In this document: positions 1-8,103 of the stretch, piece after piece | How positions within the stretch are numbered: position 1 is the stretch's first letter | Layout: every line of letters starts with the position of its first letter | Origin: JAVVHE01 sp038238915 | GTDB lineage: Bacteria; Pseudomonadota; Alphaproteobacteria; Sphingomonadales; Sphingomonadaceae | Length of the DNA: 64,000 bases | Direction of reading: 5' to 3' | Assembly (NCBI GenBank): GCA_038238915.1 | Contig: JBBSFH010000017.1 | Location: forward strand, 15,437-79,436 | Made by a program: the position numbers and the translations under genes | The notes under the pieces: model-generated | Seen by the model: the letters and a program-made list of their open reading frames with translations, nothing else | What the model was told of the DNA's origin: nothing | Databases searched by the model: none

Positions 1-456
1 CGAGGCCGCACCCCAGAGCGCGCGGGTGGCATTGTCCGCCGCGATTTCGCCCGGATAGCCGAGCACGATCATCAGCGCGGCCGCGAGCGCGAGCCTGGTC
101 GAACGCGCCATCGTCTCGCTGCTTGACAGCCGCATGACGAGGACGAGTTCGACCAGCAGCAACGGCACGGTCAGCAGCCAATCGACATAACGATAGGCAT
201 CGTTGAACGCGACCGAAGTCATCGTTACGACACCTGCTCGAAGCTCGTAGGCTGCGTTCCAACTCTCGAAAATGCGGAAATAATGATAGGCTGCAATAGC
301 GCAGACGAGACCTGAAATCGTCAAAGCGGTTTTATAGGCCGTTCCAACCTGCGAACGCCCGAACCAAAGAAACAGGGTTGCTGCGGCCATCGCCGCGAGC
401 GTGAATGAGAACGCATTATAAACCAAAGAGAATTGACCGGCCGTCAATGGTTGCAT
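1..456 (-). CDS. Light-driven proton pump rhodopsin (proteorhodopsin/xanthorhodopsin type), C-terminus beyond window
   Basis: Microbial rhodopsin of the inner membrane that would use retinal and light to pump protons outward. The first 152 residues are visible; the end with the retinal lysine lies beyond the left edge. Helix B carries YHYFRIF with the His of proteorhodopsins (H58). Helix C reads RYVDWLLTVPLLLVEL, giving D92, T96 and E103, which match the Asp-Thr-Glu triad of outward proton pumps (D97/T101/E108 in proteorhodopsin). The spectral-tuning position equivalent to residue 105 is Leu (L100), expected for green absorption. Helix D has GYPGE, as in xanthorhodopsin relatives. The start is the ATG at 456 with AGAGGAAA about 8 bases upstream. 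Carotenoid-antenna use cannot be judged because helix E is missing. Confidence 0.92.
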   Translation of the reverse strand, partial: MQPLTAGQFSLVYNAFSFTLAAMAAATLFLWFGRSQVGTAYKTALTISGLVCAIAAYHYFRIFESWNAAYELRAGVVTMTSVAFNDAYRYVDWLLTVPLLLVELVLVMRLSSSETMARSTRLALAAALMIVLGYPGEIAADNATRALWGAAS

Positions 457-1213
457 CGAGATTTCCTCTCTTTCTATGAACATGCTGCCAAGGTTGTAGC
501 GCACGTTGCTGGCGGGACGTGCTCGCGGGAAGCCGGATCTGCACGATGGCCAATCGTCACATGTGGCAATTGCGACGCTATTGGAGCTTGCTCATCGAAG
601 CTCGATCAGGGGTCGTTGCAAGAGCCTTGCGGTGTCCAATCTCGAATGTCTTGGGTCACGTCCCCCCCCCAACAGAGCGGGAATCAACGCCGGGCCGTTT
701 ACGGGTACGGTCGGTGTAATCGCGCGTGGTCGCCAATGGGGTCGAGAGCCGCCCGCTGACCGCATGCGAACGGCAGCTTTCCCGCACACGACCCCCCCCC
801 GAAAATCCGCCTGCCGACTATCCACCACCTCCCAACAATCGCGACCCCCACTTCTACCAATATAGACGAACGGTAGGTATCGGGCTCGAGTTCGGGAAAG
901 CTAAATGGCGAGATGTGTGAAGGGTTTCGGGCGCTTCTTAGCGTACGAAAGCCTCCAATGCAGGAACCCGCGGTGGGCGAGGCGGGCTATGGGGATTTGG
1001 GGATTGAGATTGCCGCGCGTGGCGGGTCGAGGCTGTCGAACCGGCTTACGAATTGCGCGGGTTTCCCCTCACGGTACGTCGCTGGAGGGACTGCGGCGGT
1101 GATTGTGACGGCGCTCGCGGTGCCGACGGTTGTCCCAAGTGTCCTGCGCGCGCGAAGTCGCTTTGGCCGGAGCAGGATTGCTGCGGCGGGGTGGCAGGTC
1201 GGTCCATGCCGGA
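457..1213. other. Gene-free stretch with two C9 tracts
   Basis: No reading frame here looks like a real protein on either strand. The part next to 456 must hold the promoter of the rhodopsin gene. Two runs of nine cytosines stand at 662-670 and 792-800, each preceded by cacg plus one base. The rest is GC-rich sequence lying just beyond the 3' end of the transposase remnant, so some of it may be decayed insertion-sequence DNA. Confidence 0.6.
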
Positions 1214-1756
1214 TCATGGCGGTGGATCCCGGCTCGGTGGCGGTCCGCGTGGCGGGGCGCGGGGCTGACACCAGCGATTAAAAGTCAGAGTGACGGTCAT
1301 GTGCCCGCCGCAGCACGGACCGGGCGGGCGGATGTCGGGCGGTTCCGGCGCTTCGACCGTGTCGGGTTGGGATGGCACCGCCAGCAACTCCCTCGCGCGG
1401 GCGATGCTGGTGTGGCGATTGCCGCTGGCCAGCAGGCCGTAATGACGGATCCGGTGGAAACCGCGCGGCAGGACATGGAGCAGGAAGCGGCCGATGAAAT
1501 CGTTGGCGGCGAGCTTCATGACCTGCTGTCGCTCGGTGCCGCGGCGGCGGTAGTCCTTGTATCGGAAGGTGACCCCGGCCGCGTCGAAGCCGATGAGGCG
1601 GCTGTTCGAGATGGCGACGCGGTGGGTGTAGCGCGACAGATAGGCGAGCACCGCCTCGGGCCCGCCAAATGGCGGCTTGGCGTAGACGACCCAGCGCTTC
1701 TTCCTGACGGGCGATAGATGACGCAGGAACGCGCGTGGCTCGGTGAGGTGCGCCAT
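1214..1756 (-). pseudogene. IS91-family transposase, C-terminal fragment
   Basis: The frame carries the conserved C-terminal half of IS91-type rolling-circle transposases. A WVVYAKPPFGGPEAVLAYL block is followed by RYTHRVAISNSRL, then VTFRYKDYR, then FLLHVLPRGFHRIRHYGLL, and finally a CCGG zinc-type motif near 1315. The N-terminal zinc domain and the first HUH motifs are absent: upstream of about 1760 the same frame no longer resembles a transposase. The element is therefore truncated and inactive. It separates the rhodopsin region from the sugar genes at 2274. Confidence 0.85.
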
Positions 1757-1757
1757 G

Positions 1758-1968
1758 CTACCGAAGCACGGTCGTGAGCCTGGTTGGTGAGGACTGGTCC
1801 GGGCCGCCACCGGTTTCGCCGCCGAGGCCGAAATGCTCGATCCAGCGGCCCTGCCCCAGCTCAATGCAGCGGAAGCGCTCCTTTCGATTCCTACGCCGGG
1901 CATGCTCGACGAGCCGGGCGATGCGTGAAACGCAGACACACCGCGATGATTGGGCCGATCAATGGTAG
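1758..1968 (-). pseudogene. Unrecognised decayed gene fragment next to the IS91 remnant
   Basis: In a different frame from the transposase fragment, the minus strand encodes a stretch with natural-looking composition containing ERFRCIELGQGRWIEHFGLG and ending at a TAG at 1758-1760, two bases from the IS91 piece. Upstream this frame is closed by a stop near 1970. Neighbouring minus-strand frames up to about 2270 also contain broken stretches. I cannot name the family; it is most likely debris of a second mobile gene. Confidence 0.35.
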
Positions 1969-2273
1969 CAATGAAGGTGCCTGCAAAAGCACGATACGCT
2001 CCACAATCCCAAGCTTGTGGGCGTGAGGATCGAAGCGCGGCCCAGCATGTCCTCCACTCGCAGCCACGTCCGCCGAGCTTTGCGCAACGGCGACGGCGCC
2101 GATCCGTGGGCCTTTCACAAGGCGCTGATTGAACCCAAACCCCATGCGCCGCGCCCGCTTCCAGGCTCCCGCGACTGCTTCGTTCTTGCGGACAATCCGA
2201 CCATGTGAGGCGGACCCCGGCCGGGCGCGCGGACGTTCTACCAAGAGCAATCCATTCGCGACCGGAGAGATAG

Positions 2274-3050
2274 TTGGCAAAGCTGGACAAACACATCGCG
2301 GTCATAACCGGAGCGGGATCAGGCATCGGCGAGGCGACGGCCAGGCTGTTCGCGCAAGAGGGCGCGGCGGTGGTGATCGTGCATCACGGCGACAGCGTGG
2401 CGGCGAACGCGATCGTGAAAAACATTGCGGCCCACGGCGGGCGCGCGATCCCGGTCGCCGCCGATGTACGCGAGGAGGCCCAGGTCGACGCGGTGTTCGT
2501 GCACGCGCGCGAGGCGTTTGGCGCGCCGACTATCTTGGTCAACTCAGCCGGGGTGGACGCGTCGGGGATCAAGGTCGCCGACATGGAACTCGCGCAGTTC
2601 GAGAAGGTGCTGCAGACCAACCTCGTGGGGCCGTTCCTGTTCGCGCGTGCGTTCCTGCGCGGCTGCATTGCGGACCAGGCGGGCGGCAAGATCATCAACA
2701 TCAGCTCGGTCCACGAGGACATCCCGCGCGCGGGCGCGGCCGATTACTGCGCGTCCAAGGGCGGCCTCAGGAACCTCACCCGCTGCCTCGCGCTCGAACT
2801 CGCCGAGCATGGCATCGGAGTGGTCAATGTGTGCCCGGGCATGGTGCTCACGCCGATGAACCAGAAGGCGATCGATGATCCCAAGTATCTGGAACAGCAG
2901 GTGCAGAGCATTCCGATGAAGCGCGCTGCCAAGCCCGCGGAGGTCGCCGAACTCGCGCTCTATCTCGCGTCGCCCGCCGCCGATTACGCCACGGGCGGTT
3001 CGTTCACGCTCGATGGTGGGCTGTCGATGAACCTCGGGCAGGGCGCGTGA
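2274..3050 (+). CDS. SDR-family NAD(P)-dependent oxidoreductase (glucose 1-dehydrogenase-like)
   Basis: Classical short-chain dehydrogenase of 258 residues, cytosolic. The cofactor motif TGAGSGIG is at residues 12-19, the structural N90-S-A-G follows, and the catalytic Ser144/145-Tyr158-x3-Lys162 set is intact. The C-terminus FTLDGGLSMN is typical of the family. The start is a TTG with GGAGA about 8 bases upstream. Its stop overlaps the start of the next gene (TGATG), so the two are probably translated together. Together with the glycosidase-like neighbour it suggests oxidation of a sugar or sugar alcohol, but the substrate cannot be read from sequence. Confidence 0.85.
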   Translation: MAKLDKHIAVITGAGSGIGEATARLFAQEGAAVVIVHHGDSVAANAIVKNIAAHGGRAIPVAADVREEAQVDAVFVHAREAFGAPTILVNSAGVDASGIKVADMELAQFEKVLQTNLVGPFLFARAFLRGCIADQAGGKIINISSVHEDIPRAGAADYCASKGGLRNLTRCLALELAEHGIGVVNVCPGMVLTPMNQKAIDDPKYLEQQVQSIPMKRAAKPAEVAELALYLASPAADYATGGSFTLDGGLSMNLGQGA

Positions 3051-3946
3051 TGGCGGGTTTCGAGCAGGTCTCGATCGCGCCGCTGACGATGCACCGCACC
3101 AACCGGCTGGCGAACATGTATCTGCTCAGCCCCTATGTCTGGGCCGACGGCGACACCTACCACCTGCTGGTGCGAGCGGTGCCGCGCCGCGACGACGAAC
3201 CCCGGCTCAAGATGGCCGAGATCTGGCATGGCACTTCGAGCGACGGGCTGCACTTCGACATGGAGACTGCGCCCACCATCTTCCCGGGACCCGAACTCGT
3301 CGATCTGGATGGATGCGAGGATCCGACCGTCCACATCGACGGCGCGCTCATGCGGGTGTGGTACACCGGCTACAACGAGGCGCAGAAGACAGGCCGGCTG
3401 CTGCTCGCGCGAGGTCCCGATGTCGGGCGGCTCGCGAAGGCGGGGCTGGCGATCGATTCGACGCCCGATTTCACCAACCCCAAAGAAGCGACCATCACCA
3501 GAATCGGCGACGATCATTGGCGGATGTATTTCGAATATGCGCACGGCGGTGCTTCGCTGATCGGGCAGGCCACGACCGACCATCTCGACGGGCCGTGGCG
3601 CAAAATCGCGCAGGCACCGCTGCTGCCGCGCGAGGATAGTTGGGACTGCTGGCATCTGAGCCCCGGCCCGGTGCTCGGCGAGGGCACCGACGCGCCGATC
3701 CTCTTCTACAACGGCGCCACGCAGGACGCGAAGTGGCGCATCGGCTGGGCGGTGTTCGACCGCGAGATGACGTGCGTCACCGCGCGCTGCGCCGATCCCC
3801 TCATATCGCCCATGGAGACCGTCGGCGATGGCGCGACCGACATCGCGTTCGTCGCCTCGGCGATCGAACGCGACGGCGAAGTGTGGCTCTATTACTCACA
3901 GTCCGATCAGGATCTGCGCCGCGCAACACTGCAACGTCTGGTGTAA
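3050..3946 (+). CDS. GH130/GH43-like five-bladed beta-propeller glycoside phosphorylase or hydrolase
   Basis: About 298 residues with the repeated WxGTSSDGLHF, CEDPTVH, RVWYTGYN and PxLFYNGA signatures of the GH130 and related beta-propeller clans. The Glu-Asp-Pro motif and the following WYTGYN block resemble the GH130 active site of beta-mannoside phosphorylases. There is no signal peptide, so a cytosolic role is likely. The ATG at 3050 overlaps the stop of the SDR gene; a GTG three bases earlier is an alternative. The pair looks like a small carbohydrate-use operon. A strict phosphorylase assignment is inference. Confidence 0.7.
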   Translation: MAGFEQVSIAPLTMHRTNRLANMYLLSPYVWADGDTYHLLVRAVPRRDDEPRLKMAEIWHGTSSDGLHFDMETAPTIFPGPELVDLDGCEDPTVHIDGALMRVWYTGYNEAQKTGRLLLARGPDVGRLAKAGLAIDSTPDFTNPKEATITRIGDDHWRMYFEYAHGGASLIGQATTDHLDGPWRKIAQAPLLPREDSWDCWHLSPGPVLGEGTDAPILFYNGATQDAKWRIGWAVFDREMTCVTARCADPLISPMETVGDGATDIAFVASAIERDGEVWLYYSQSDQDLRRATLQRLV

Positions 3947-4006
3947 GCCGCAGACCGACCGTTAATCATCACGGCTCGAAACGGTTCGACCCGTGCCCAG
4001 GTCAAA

Positions 4007-4735
4007 TCAGCGGATATCGGGATAGTCGCGCTCCAGACGCGCGCGCTGGCCTAAGCCCCAGCGCACGCCCACGGACAGATACACGAGGTTGGCGCGCCAC
4101 TCGCCCCACTGCGCGACGCGGCGGTCCGAGGTAAGAACGATACGGTTGACGAGGCGCACACGCCCGAGGGCGCTGAGCGCCACGCAGAGCTGCGCGTCCT
4201 CCATGACCGCGAGGCGCTCGTCGCAGCCGCCGACCGCGAGGAAGTCGTCGCGGCGGAAGAACATCGCGTGATCACCGAACAGCAGCCGTGCACCGCGCAG
4301 GAACAAGCGCGGGCGAAACAGCAGTGGGGCGTACCAGGTCTTGAGCCAGTTGTGGAACGATGTCGCCCAGCGGACCTTGTCGGGCCCCGACAGCAGCGGC
4401 GTGAACCCTGCGAGCGCCACTTTGCGGTTGGCGAGCGTCCGGCGGATGACCGCGACCGCATCGTCGGGGAGAAGCGTGTCGGCGTGGAGGATGCACACGA
4501 CCTCGCTGGTCACCGCCGCCACCCCCGCGTTGATCTGGCGCGCGCGGCCGCGCCCCGCCCTCATCACCGCCAGCCCCGCCGCGCGCGCGATCGCAACGGT
4601 TGCATCGCTGCTGCCGCCGTCCACGACGAGTACCTCGGCGGGTGCCGGATCCAGCAGCGCGAGGTGCCGGATCAGACGCGGCAGCGTCGCCGCCTCGTCG
4701 AGCGCGGGGATAACGATGGCGACCGCATCACTCAC
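4007..4735 (-). CDS. Family 2 glycosyltransferase, arsenosugar-type (TIGR04283 family)
   Basis: A 242-residue GT2 enzyme. It starts IVIPALDEAATLPRLI, then shows VVDGGSSDAT for nucleotide-sugar binding and LHADTLLPDDA in place of the metal-binding DxD region. The hydrophobic stretch around WLKTWYAPLLFRPRLFLRG and the closing ANLVYLSVGVRWGLG are characteristic of the group that databases call arsenosugar-biosynthesis glycosyltransferase. The start overlaps the stop of the upstream partner by four bases (ATGA), so the two are coupled. It would transfer a sugar onto a small-molecule or arsenic-containing acceptor; the exact reaction is unproven. Confidence 0.85.
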   Translation of the reverse strand: MSDAVAIVIPALDEAATLPRLIRHLALLDPAPAEVLVVDGGSSDATVAIARAAGLAVMRAGRGRARQINAGVAAVTSEVVCILHADTLLPDDAVAVIRRTLANRKVALAGFTPLLSGPDKVRWATSFHNWLKTWYAPLLFRPRLFLRGARLLFGDHAMFFRRDDFLAVGGCDERLAVMEDAQLCVALSALGRVRLVNRIVLTSDRRVAQWGEWRANLVYLSVGVRWGLGQRARLERDYPDIR

Positions 4736-5307
4736 GCGAGATCGGGCCAGCGCGCGAGGTCTTCGGGTCGGTCGAGATCAGCCAACGTCGGCAGCAGCGT
4801 CGGCCGGATGCCGAGCAGGCCCATGCGCGCCATAGTCTCGGCGAACACTTGGTTCGTCCCCCACGGCATCGCCTGGAACAGCGGATCGGCCGCGCGCGCG
4901 AGGCCGAGCAGCCAGTAGCCGCCGTCTTGCGCCGGTCCGATCACGGCTTGCACGCCGGTCAGCGCGGCAGCGGCGTCCAGCAGGTGCGCGGCCGTGAGGT
5001 CGGGGGCGTCCGCGCCGATGAATATCGTGGGGTACAGCGGTCCCGCCGCCGTCAGCCGTGCGCCCAGATCGCCGTTGCCCTGATCGACCACCGGCACATC
5101 GCCGAGCCACCGCGCGAACGCGGCGGGAGGCGCGCCGGTCGAGCGGATCTCGAACGGCAGGCGGCTGGCGCGCACGACGGCGAGAGTGCGCTCGGTCAGC
5201 CGGCGGTGGAGCGCGGCCGCGCCATCGGCACCCAGCGCGCCGATCAGGCGCGTTTTGGTAGCACCGGGTGTGGGGTAGCGTGTGAACAGGACCACGCGCG
5301 GTGTCAT
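4732..5307 (-). CDS. Arsenosugar-type glycosyltransferase / nucleotidyltransferase-like protein (TIGR04282 family)
   Basis: A 191-residue protein with LFTRYPTPGATKTRL at the N-terminus, FIGADAPDLT in the middle and GPAQDGGYWLLGL toward the end. These are hallmarks of the DUF2064/TIGR04282 family, usually encoded next to the TIGR04283 transferase and to radical SAM or ArsM genes. The fold is nucleotide-sugar-transferase-like. The gene is the first of a two-gene minus-strand operon and is divergent from the hydroxylase-like gene, leaving only a short shared promoter region at about 5308-5342. Confidence 0.88.
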   Translation of the reverse strand: MTPRVVLFTRYPTPGATKTRLIGALGADGAAALHRRLTERTLAVVRASRLPFEIRSTGAPPAAFARWLGDVPVVDQGNGDLGARLTAAGPLYPTIFIGADAPDLTAAHLLDAAAALTGVQAVIGPAQDGGYWLLGLARAADPLFQAMPWGTNQVFAETMARMGLLGIRPTLLPTLADLDRPEDLARWPDLA

Positions 5308-5342
5308 GTAACCGCGCTTCCTCGTGGAGAGTTCGAACCGCC

Positions 5343-6200
5343 ATGACCTTCAGACTTCGTACCTTGCTCGGGCCAGCGCTGCTCGGCGCGGCCGCCGCGC
5401 TGATCCTGATCGGTGAGCGACGCAGGCCGCTGCGCGAGCGCACGCAGCCCGCCGCGCGACGGATCGCGGGCAACCTCGTGCTGGGTGGCCTCGCGCTCGC
5501 GACGGTCACGCTGGTCGAGGGGCCGATCGTGCGCCCGCTCGCCGCGCGAGCGCAGCCGCGGCGTGCGGGTCTGGTCCAGCGGCTGCCCGCGCCCGCGTGG
5601 GTTCGCGATGTGCTCGCCTTCCTGCTGATGGATTACACGATCTACCTCTGGCATTTTGGCACGCATCGCATCGCCTTCCTGTGGCGCTTCCACCTTGTCC
5701 ACCATGTTGATCTCGACATGGATGCGTCCACCGCGCTGCGCTTCCACGCCGTCGATATGGCGATCTCGGTGCCTTACCGCGCGCTGCAGGTCGCAGCGAT
5801 CGGTGTCTCGCCGCGCGCGCTGGCGGCGTGGCAGGGCTTCTTTTTCTTCTCGATCCTGTTCCACCATAGCAATCTGCGACTGTCCCACGCGCTCGAACGC
5901 CGCCTCGCGTGGTTTATCACGACACCGCGCATGCATGGCATCCACCATTCGACCGTGCGCGCCGAAACCGACAGCAACTGGTCGTCGGGCTTCAGCCTGT
6001 GGGATCATCTGCACGGCACCTTCCGGTTCGATGTACCGCAGGACGCGATCACGATCGGCGTGCCGGGCTACCGCGATCCGGCCGAACTTACGCCGGGACG
6101 ATCGCTGGCGATGCCGTTCGGCCGCGAGCGCGATGCGTGGGCGGCATCGCCGCGTGATGCGGCGATGCAATCAAACCGGCGCATCTCAGCAACAGGATGA
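5343..6200 (+). CDS. Sterol desaturase / fatty acid hydroxylase family membrane di-iron protein
   Basis: About 285 residues with several hydrophobic helices and the histidine clusters of the superfamily: HFGTH, then HLVHH, an HH in the FHHSN segment, and HGIHHS. These would bind two irons and hydroxylate or desaturate a lipid-like substrate in the membrane. The start ATG at 5343 has GGAGAG about 15 bases upstream, and an in-frame extension to 5301 is less likely. It lies between the glycosyltransferases and ArsM, so lipid modification in the same pathway is possible, but that is inference. Confidence 0.85.
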   Translation: MTFRLRTLLGPALLGAAAALILIGERRRPLRERTQPAARRIAGNLVLGGLALATVTLVEGPIVRPLAARAQPRRAGLVQRLPAPAWVRDVLAFLLMDYTIYLWHFGTHRIAFLWRFHLVHHVDLDMDASTALRFHAVDMAISVPYRALQVAAIGVSPRALAAWQGFFFFSILFHHSNLRLSHALERRLAWFITTPRMHGIHHSTVRAETDSNWSSGFSLWDHLHGTFRFDVPQDAITIGVPGYRDPAELTPGRSLAMPFGRERDAWAASPRDAAMQSNRRISATG

Positions 6201-7214
6201 ACGCGCAGCCTGGCCCGCATCGAACGGCATCGCCCTGCCAAACGCGCCCCGGTGGGAGGCACGATCGCCTGTAAACTCGAAATGCGGCGCGAAGCGCGAT
6301 CCCGCCAGCATCTCCGCCGTGTTGCCGCTCACCGCAACGGCGCGCCCGGTGTCGAACCTATGCGCCTTGTCGAGCGCGAAGCGGTCGGGCGCGCCGGGGA
6401 TCGTCCCCCGATAACACGCGGTCTGCCCGTAATCCTCCGCCGTCGCCTCCAGCCCGTCCACGCGGAACAGCCGCCACGTCGCCGAGTAAAAGCCGATCCC
6501 GTCCAGCTTGCCCGCAACCGCCTCGCCTAGCGCCAGCGGGCGATCCTCAACCAGGCGCGGATCGCCGAACCCCGCCGCGCGCGCCAGCTCGACGAAATCG
6601 CCCCAGTAAAGCGCGCCCGCCAGGCATTCGCCGTGCAGCACCGGATCGGCGAGCAGTTCGGCGGGCACGCGCCGATCCGCATACACGTCGGCGAAATACA
6701 TCTCGCCGCCGGGCCGGAGCAGGCGGTGAGCGGCGGCGAACACCGCCGCCTTGTCCGCCACGAGGTTGATGACGCAGTTGGACACGATCAGGTCGAATGC
6801 GGCCTCGCCCAGCCCCAGCGCGCTCAGCCGCTCGATATCGCCCTCGATGAAGCGCGTGTTGGGGGCAGCATAGCCGAAGCGCGCCGCGTGCCACGCCTCG
6901 TGCGCGCGCGCGATCGCGAGCTGTTCGGACGTGGCGTCCACACCCACCACCCGGCCGCGCTCGCCCACCAACTGCGCGAGTACATAGGCGTCCTGCCCCG
7001 AACCCGATCCAAGATCGAGCACGCTCAACCCCTCGAGCACATCGGGCACCACCAGCCCACAGCCATAATAGCGCGCGCGCACGTCCGCGTGAACATTGGC
7101 GAGCGCGGCCTTCACATCGGGCGGTGGTGCAGCGGTCGTCCGGCACGCATCGGTCTTGAGATCGGCCGAACCGCCGAGCACTCGTCCATAATAATCGCGG
7201 GCGTTATCGAGCAT
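6186..7214 (-). CDS. arsM: Arsenite S-adenosylmethionine methyltransferase (ArsM type)
   Basis: A 342-residue class I methyltransferase that would methylate trivalent arsenic with SAM and thiols. The SAM loop is VLDLGSGSGQDAYVL (about residues 65-79). Cysteines sit where ArsM needs them: C24 (DLKTDACR), C52 (YYGCG), C147 (VSNCVINL) and C197 (HGECLAGALYW), covering the three As(III)-binding cysteines of the family. The C-terminal domain FALDKAHRF to the end is the usual accessory region. I chose the start MLDNARDYYG at 7214 because it matches family N-termini; a longer frame runs into the divergent neighbour. Convergent overlap of 15 bases with the hydroxylase-like gene. No arsR or arsenite pump is seen nearby. 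Confidence 0.92.
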   Translation of the reverse strand: MLDNARDYYGRVLGGSADLKTDACRTTAAPPPDVKAALANVHADVRARYYGCGLVVPDVLEGLSVLDLGSGSGQDAYVLAQLVGERGRVVGVDATSEQLAIARAHEAWHAARFGYAAPNTRFIEGDIERLSALGLGEAAFDLIVSNCVINLVADKAAVFAAAHRLLRPGGEMYFADVYADRRVPAELLADPVLHGECLAGALYWGDFVELARAAGFGDPRLVEDRPLALGEAVAGKLDGIGFYSATWRLFRVDGLEATAEDYGQTACYRGTIPGAPDRFALDKAHRFDTGRAVAVSGNTAEMLAGSRFAPHFEFTGDRASHRGAFGRAMPFDAGQAARSSCC

Positions 7215-7317
7215 GGGGGGTCTTTCGGGAGGGCGGGTGTAGCGGTTACGGGCGGGCGCGGCCATGGCGGCTGGTGTCAGTTTAAGCTTGAAGCCCGTAT
7301 TGCCGAGGACCTTTGTT

Positions 7318-7647
7318 TTGAAAAACGTCCTGTTCGTTTGCAGCCAGAACCGTCTCCGTAGTCCGACTGCGGAGCAAGTTTTCTCATCGAGGTCGGACAT
7401 TGAGGTAGCGTCAGCCGGAACTAACAACGACGCGGACAATCCTTTGACATCGGATTTGGTGGCGTGGGCCGATGCGATAGTAGTCATGGAGAAAGCGCAC
7501 CGCAGCAAGGTTCAAAAACGCGTTCGAGCGTCGCTGAATGGCAAGCGTTTGATTTGTCTCGATATACCTGACGAGTATGCGTTCATGGACCCGGCACTCA
7601 TACAATTACTTCGGGTTCGGCTTGAACGCTATTTACCAAGCGGGTAG
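7318..7647 (+). CDS. Small protein-tyrosine-phosphatase-like protein (LMW-PTP fold)
   Basis: About 109 residues starting KNVLFVCSQNRLRSPTAE. C8-x5-R14 is the P-loop signature of low-molecular-weight phosphatases and of LMW-PTP-fold arsenate reductases, but the usual CRS is LRS. Another Cys is in LICLD; the spacing does not match the Cys triad of ArsC. I place the start at the TTG at 7318, with GAGGA about 9 bases upstream, because the conserved block begins there; an upstream ATG at 7264 would add 18 unlike residues. It is divergent from arsM by about 100 bases, and its composition is more A/T-rich than its neighbours. Confidence 0.75.
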   Translation: MKNVLFVCSQNRLRSPTAEQVFSSRSDIEVASAGTNNDADNPLTSDLVAWADAIVVMEKAHRSKVQKRVRASLNGKRLICLDIPDEYAFMDPALIQLLRVRLERYLPSG

Positions 7648-7982
7648 CAGCGATGATAGCAACCGTTCGCGTCGACTTCGAACACGAGAGGCCTCCCACG
7701 CGACGTCGGATCCCAACCGCTCGCGCAGGCAAACCGGATGCCATTCTCGATTATCCTCTGATTGATTTGGGGTCGTCGCAATTGAGGTTGCAATGTGGAG
7801 CGCCGCGCCGATGGCATTGGGAACTCCAGGATCGCCTCGCGCTGCGCATCTTGCAGGCGCATTGCGATCGCCATGCCTTTCCAGCCGTCGATCGTACACC
7901 ACTGCGGCTCGCGTTGGAGCGTCCACTGATACGCGAGGCCATCGACTTTGATTGTACCAGCTAAGCCACGCACTTGGAGCAT
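7629..7982 (-). CDS. Conserved hypothetical protein, 117 residues
   Basis: I judge this frame real because it has ordinary amino-acid composition and well-formed segments such as WTLQREPQWCTIDGWKGM, REAILEFPMP and GWDPTSRGRPLVFEVD, which recall small uncharacterised proteins of sphingomonads. There is no signal peptide or membrane segment. The start ATG is at 7982; no strong ribosome-binding site is seen. It ends 19 bases inside the convergent phosphatase-like gene. Function unknown; the family is not recognised. Confidence 0.65.
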   Translation of the reverse strand: MLQVRGLAGTIKVDGLAYQWTLQREPQWCTIDGWKGMAIAMRLQDAQREAILEFPMPSARRSTLQPQLRRPQINQRIIENGIRFACASGWDPTSRGRPLVFEVDANGCYHRCYPLGK

Positions 7983-8103
7983 GAGGAGCGATTATCACCG
8001 CTTCGTCAGGTTTTCTACCACTCGCGGCCTCACGTAGGCGGCCCGCTTGGTGTCCATTTTGGAAATTCGAGATGAGACATCTCTAACGCCTAAGAGCCGC
8101 GCA

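Noticed and set aside
457..1213. Small proteins in the open frames of the left gene-free stretch
   Set aside because: None has natural composition, a ribosome site and a recognisable block at the same time.
1130..1717. A 195-codon plus-strand frame opposite the IS91 fragment
   Set aside because: It is the complement of the conserved transposase segment and has no features of its own.
7318..7647. Calling the PTP-like protein an arsenate reductase ArsC
   Set aside because: It has the P-loop Cys but not the Cys triad of the thioredoxin-linked ArsC; only two Cys are present.
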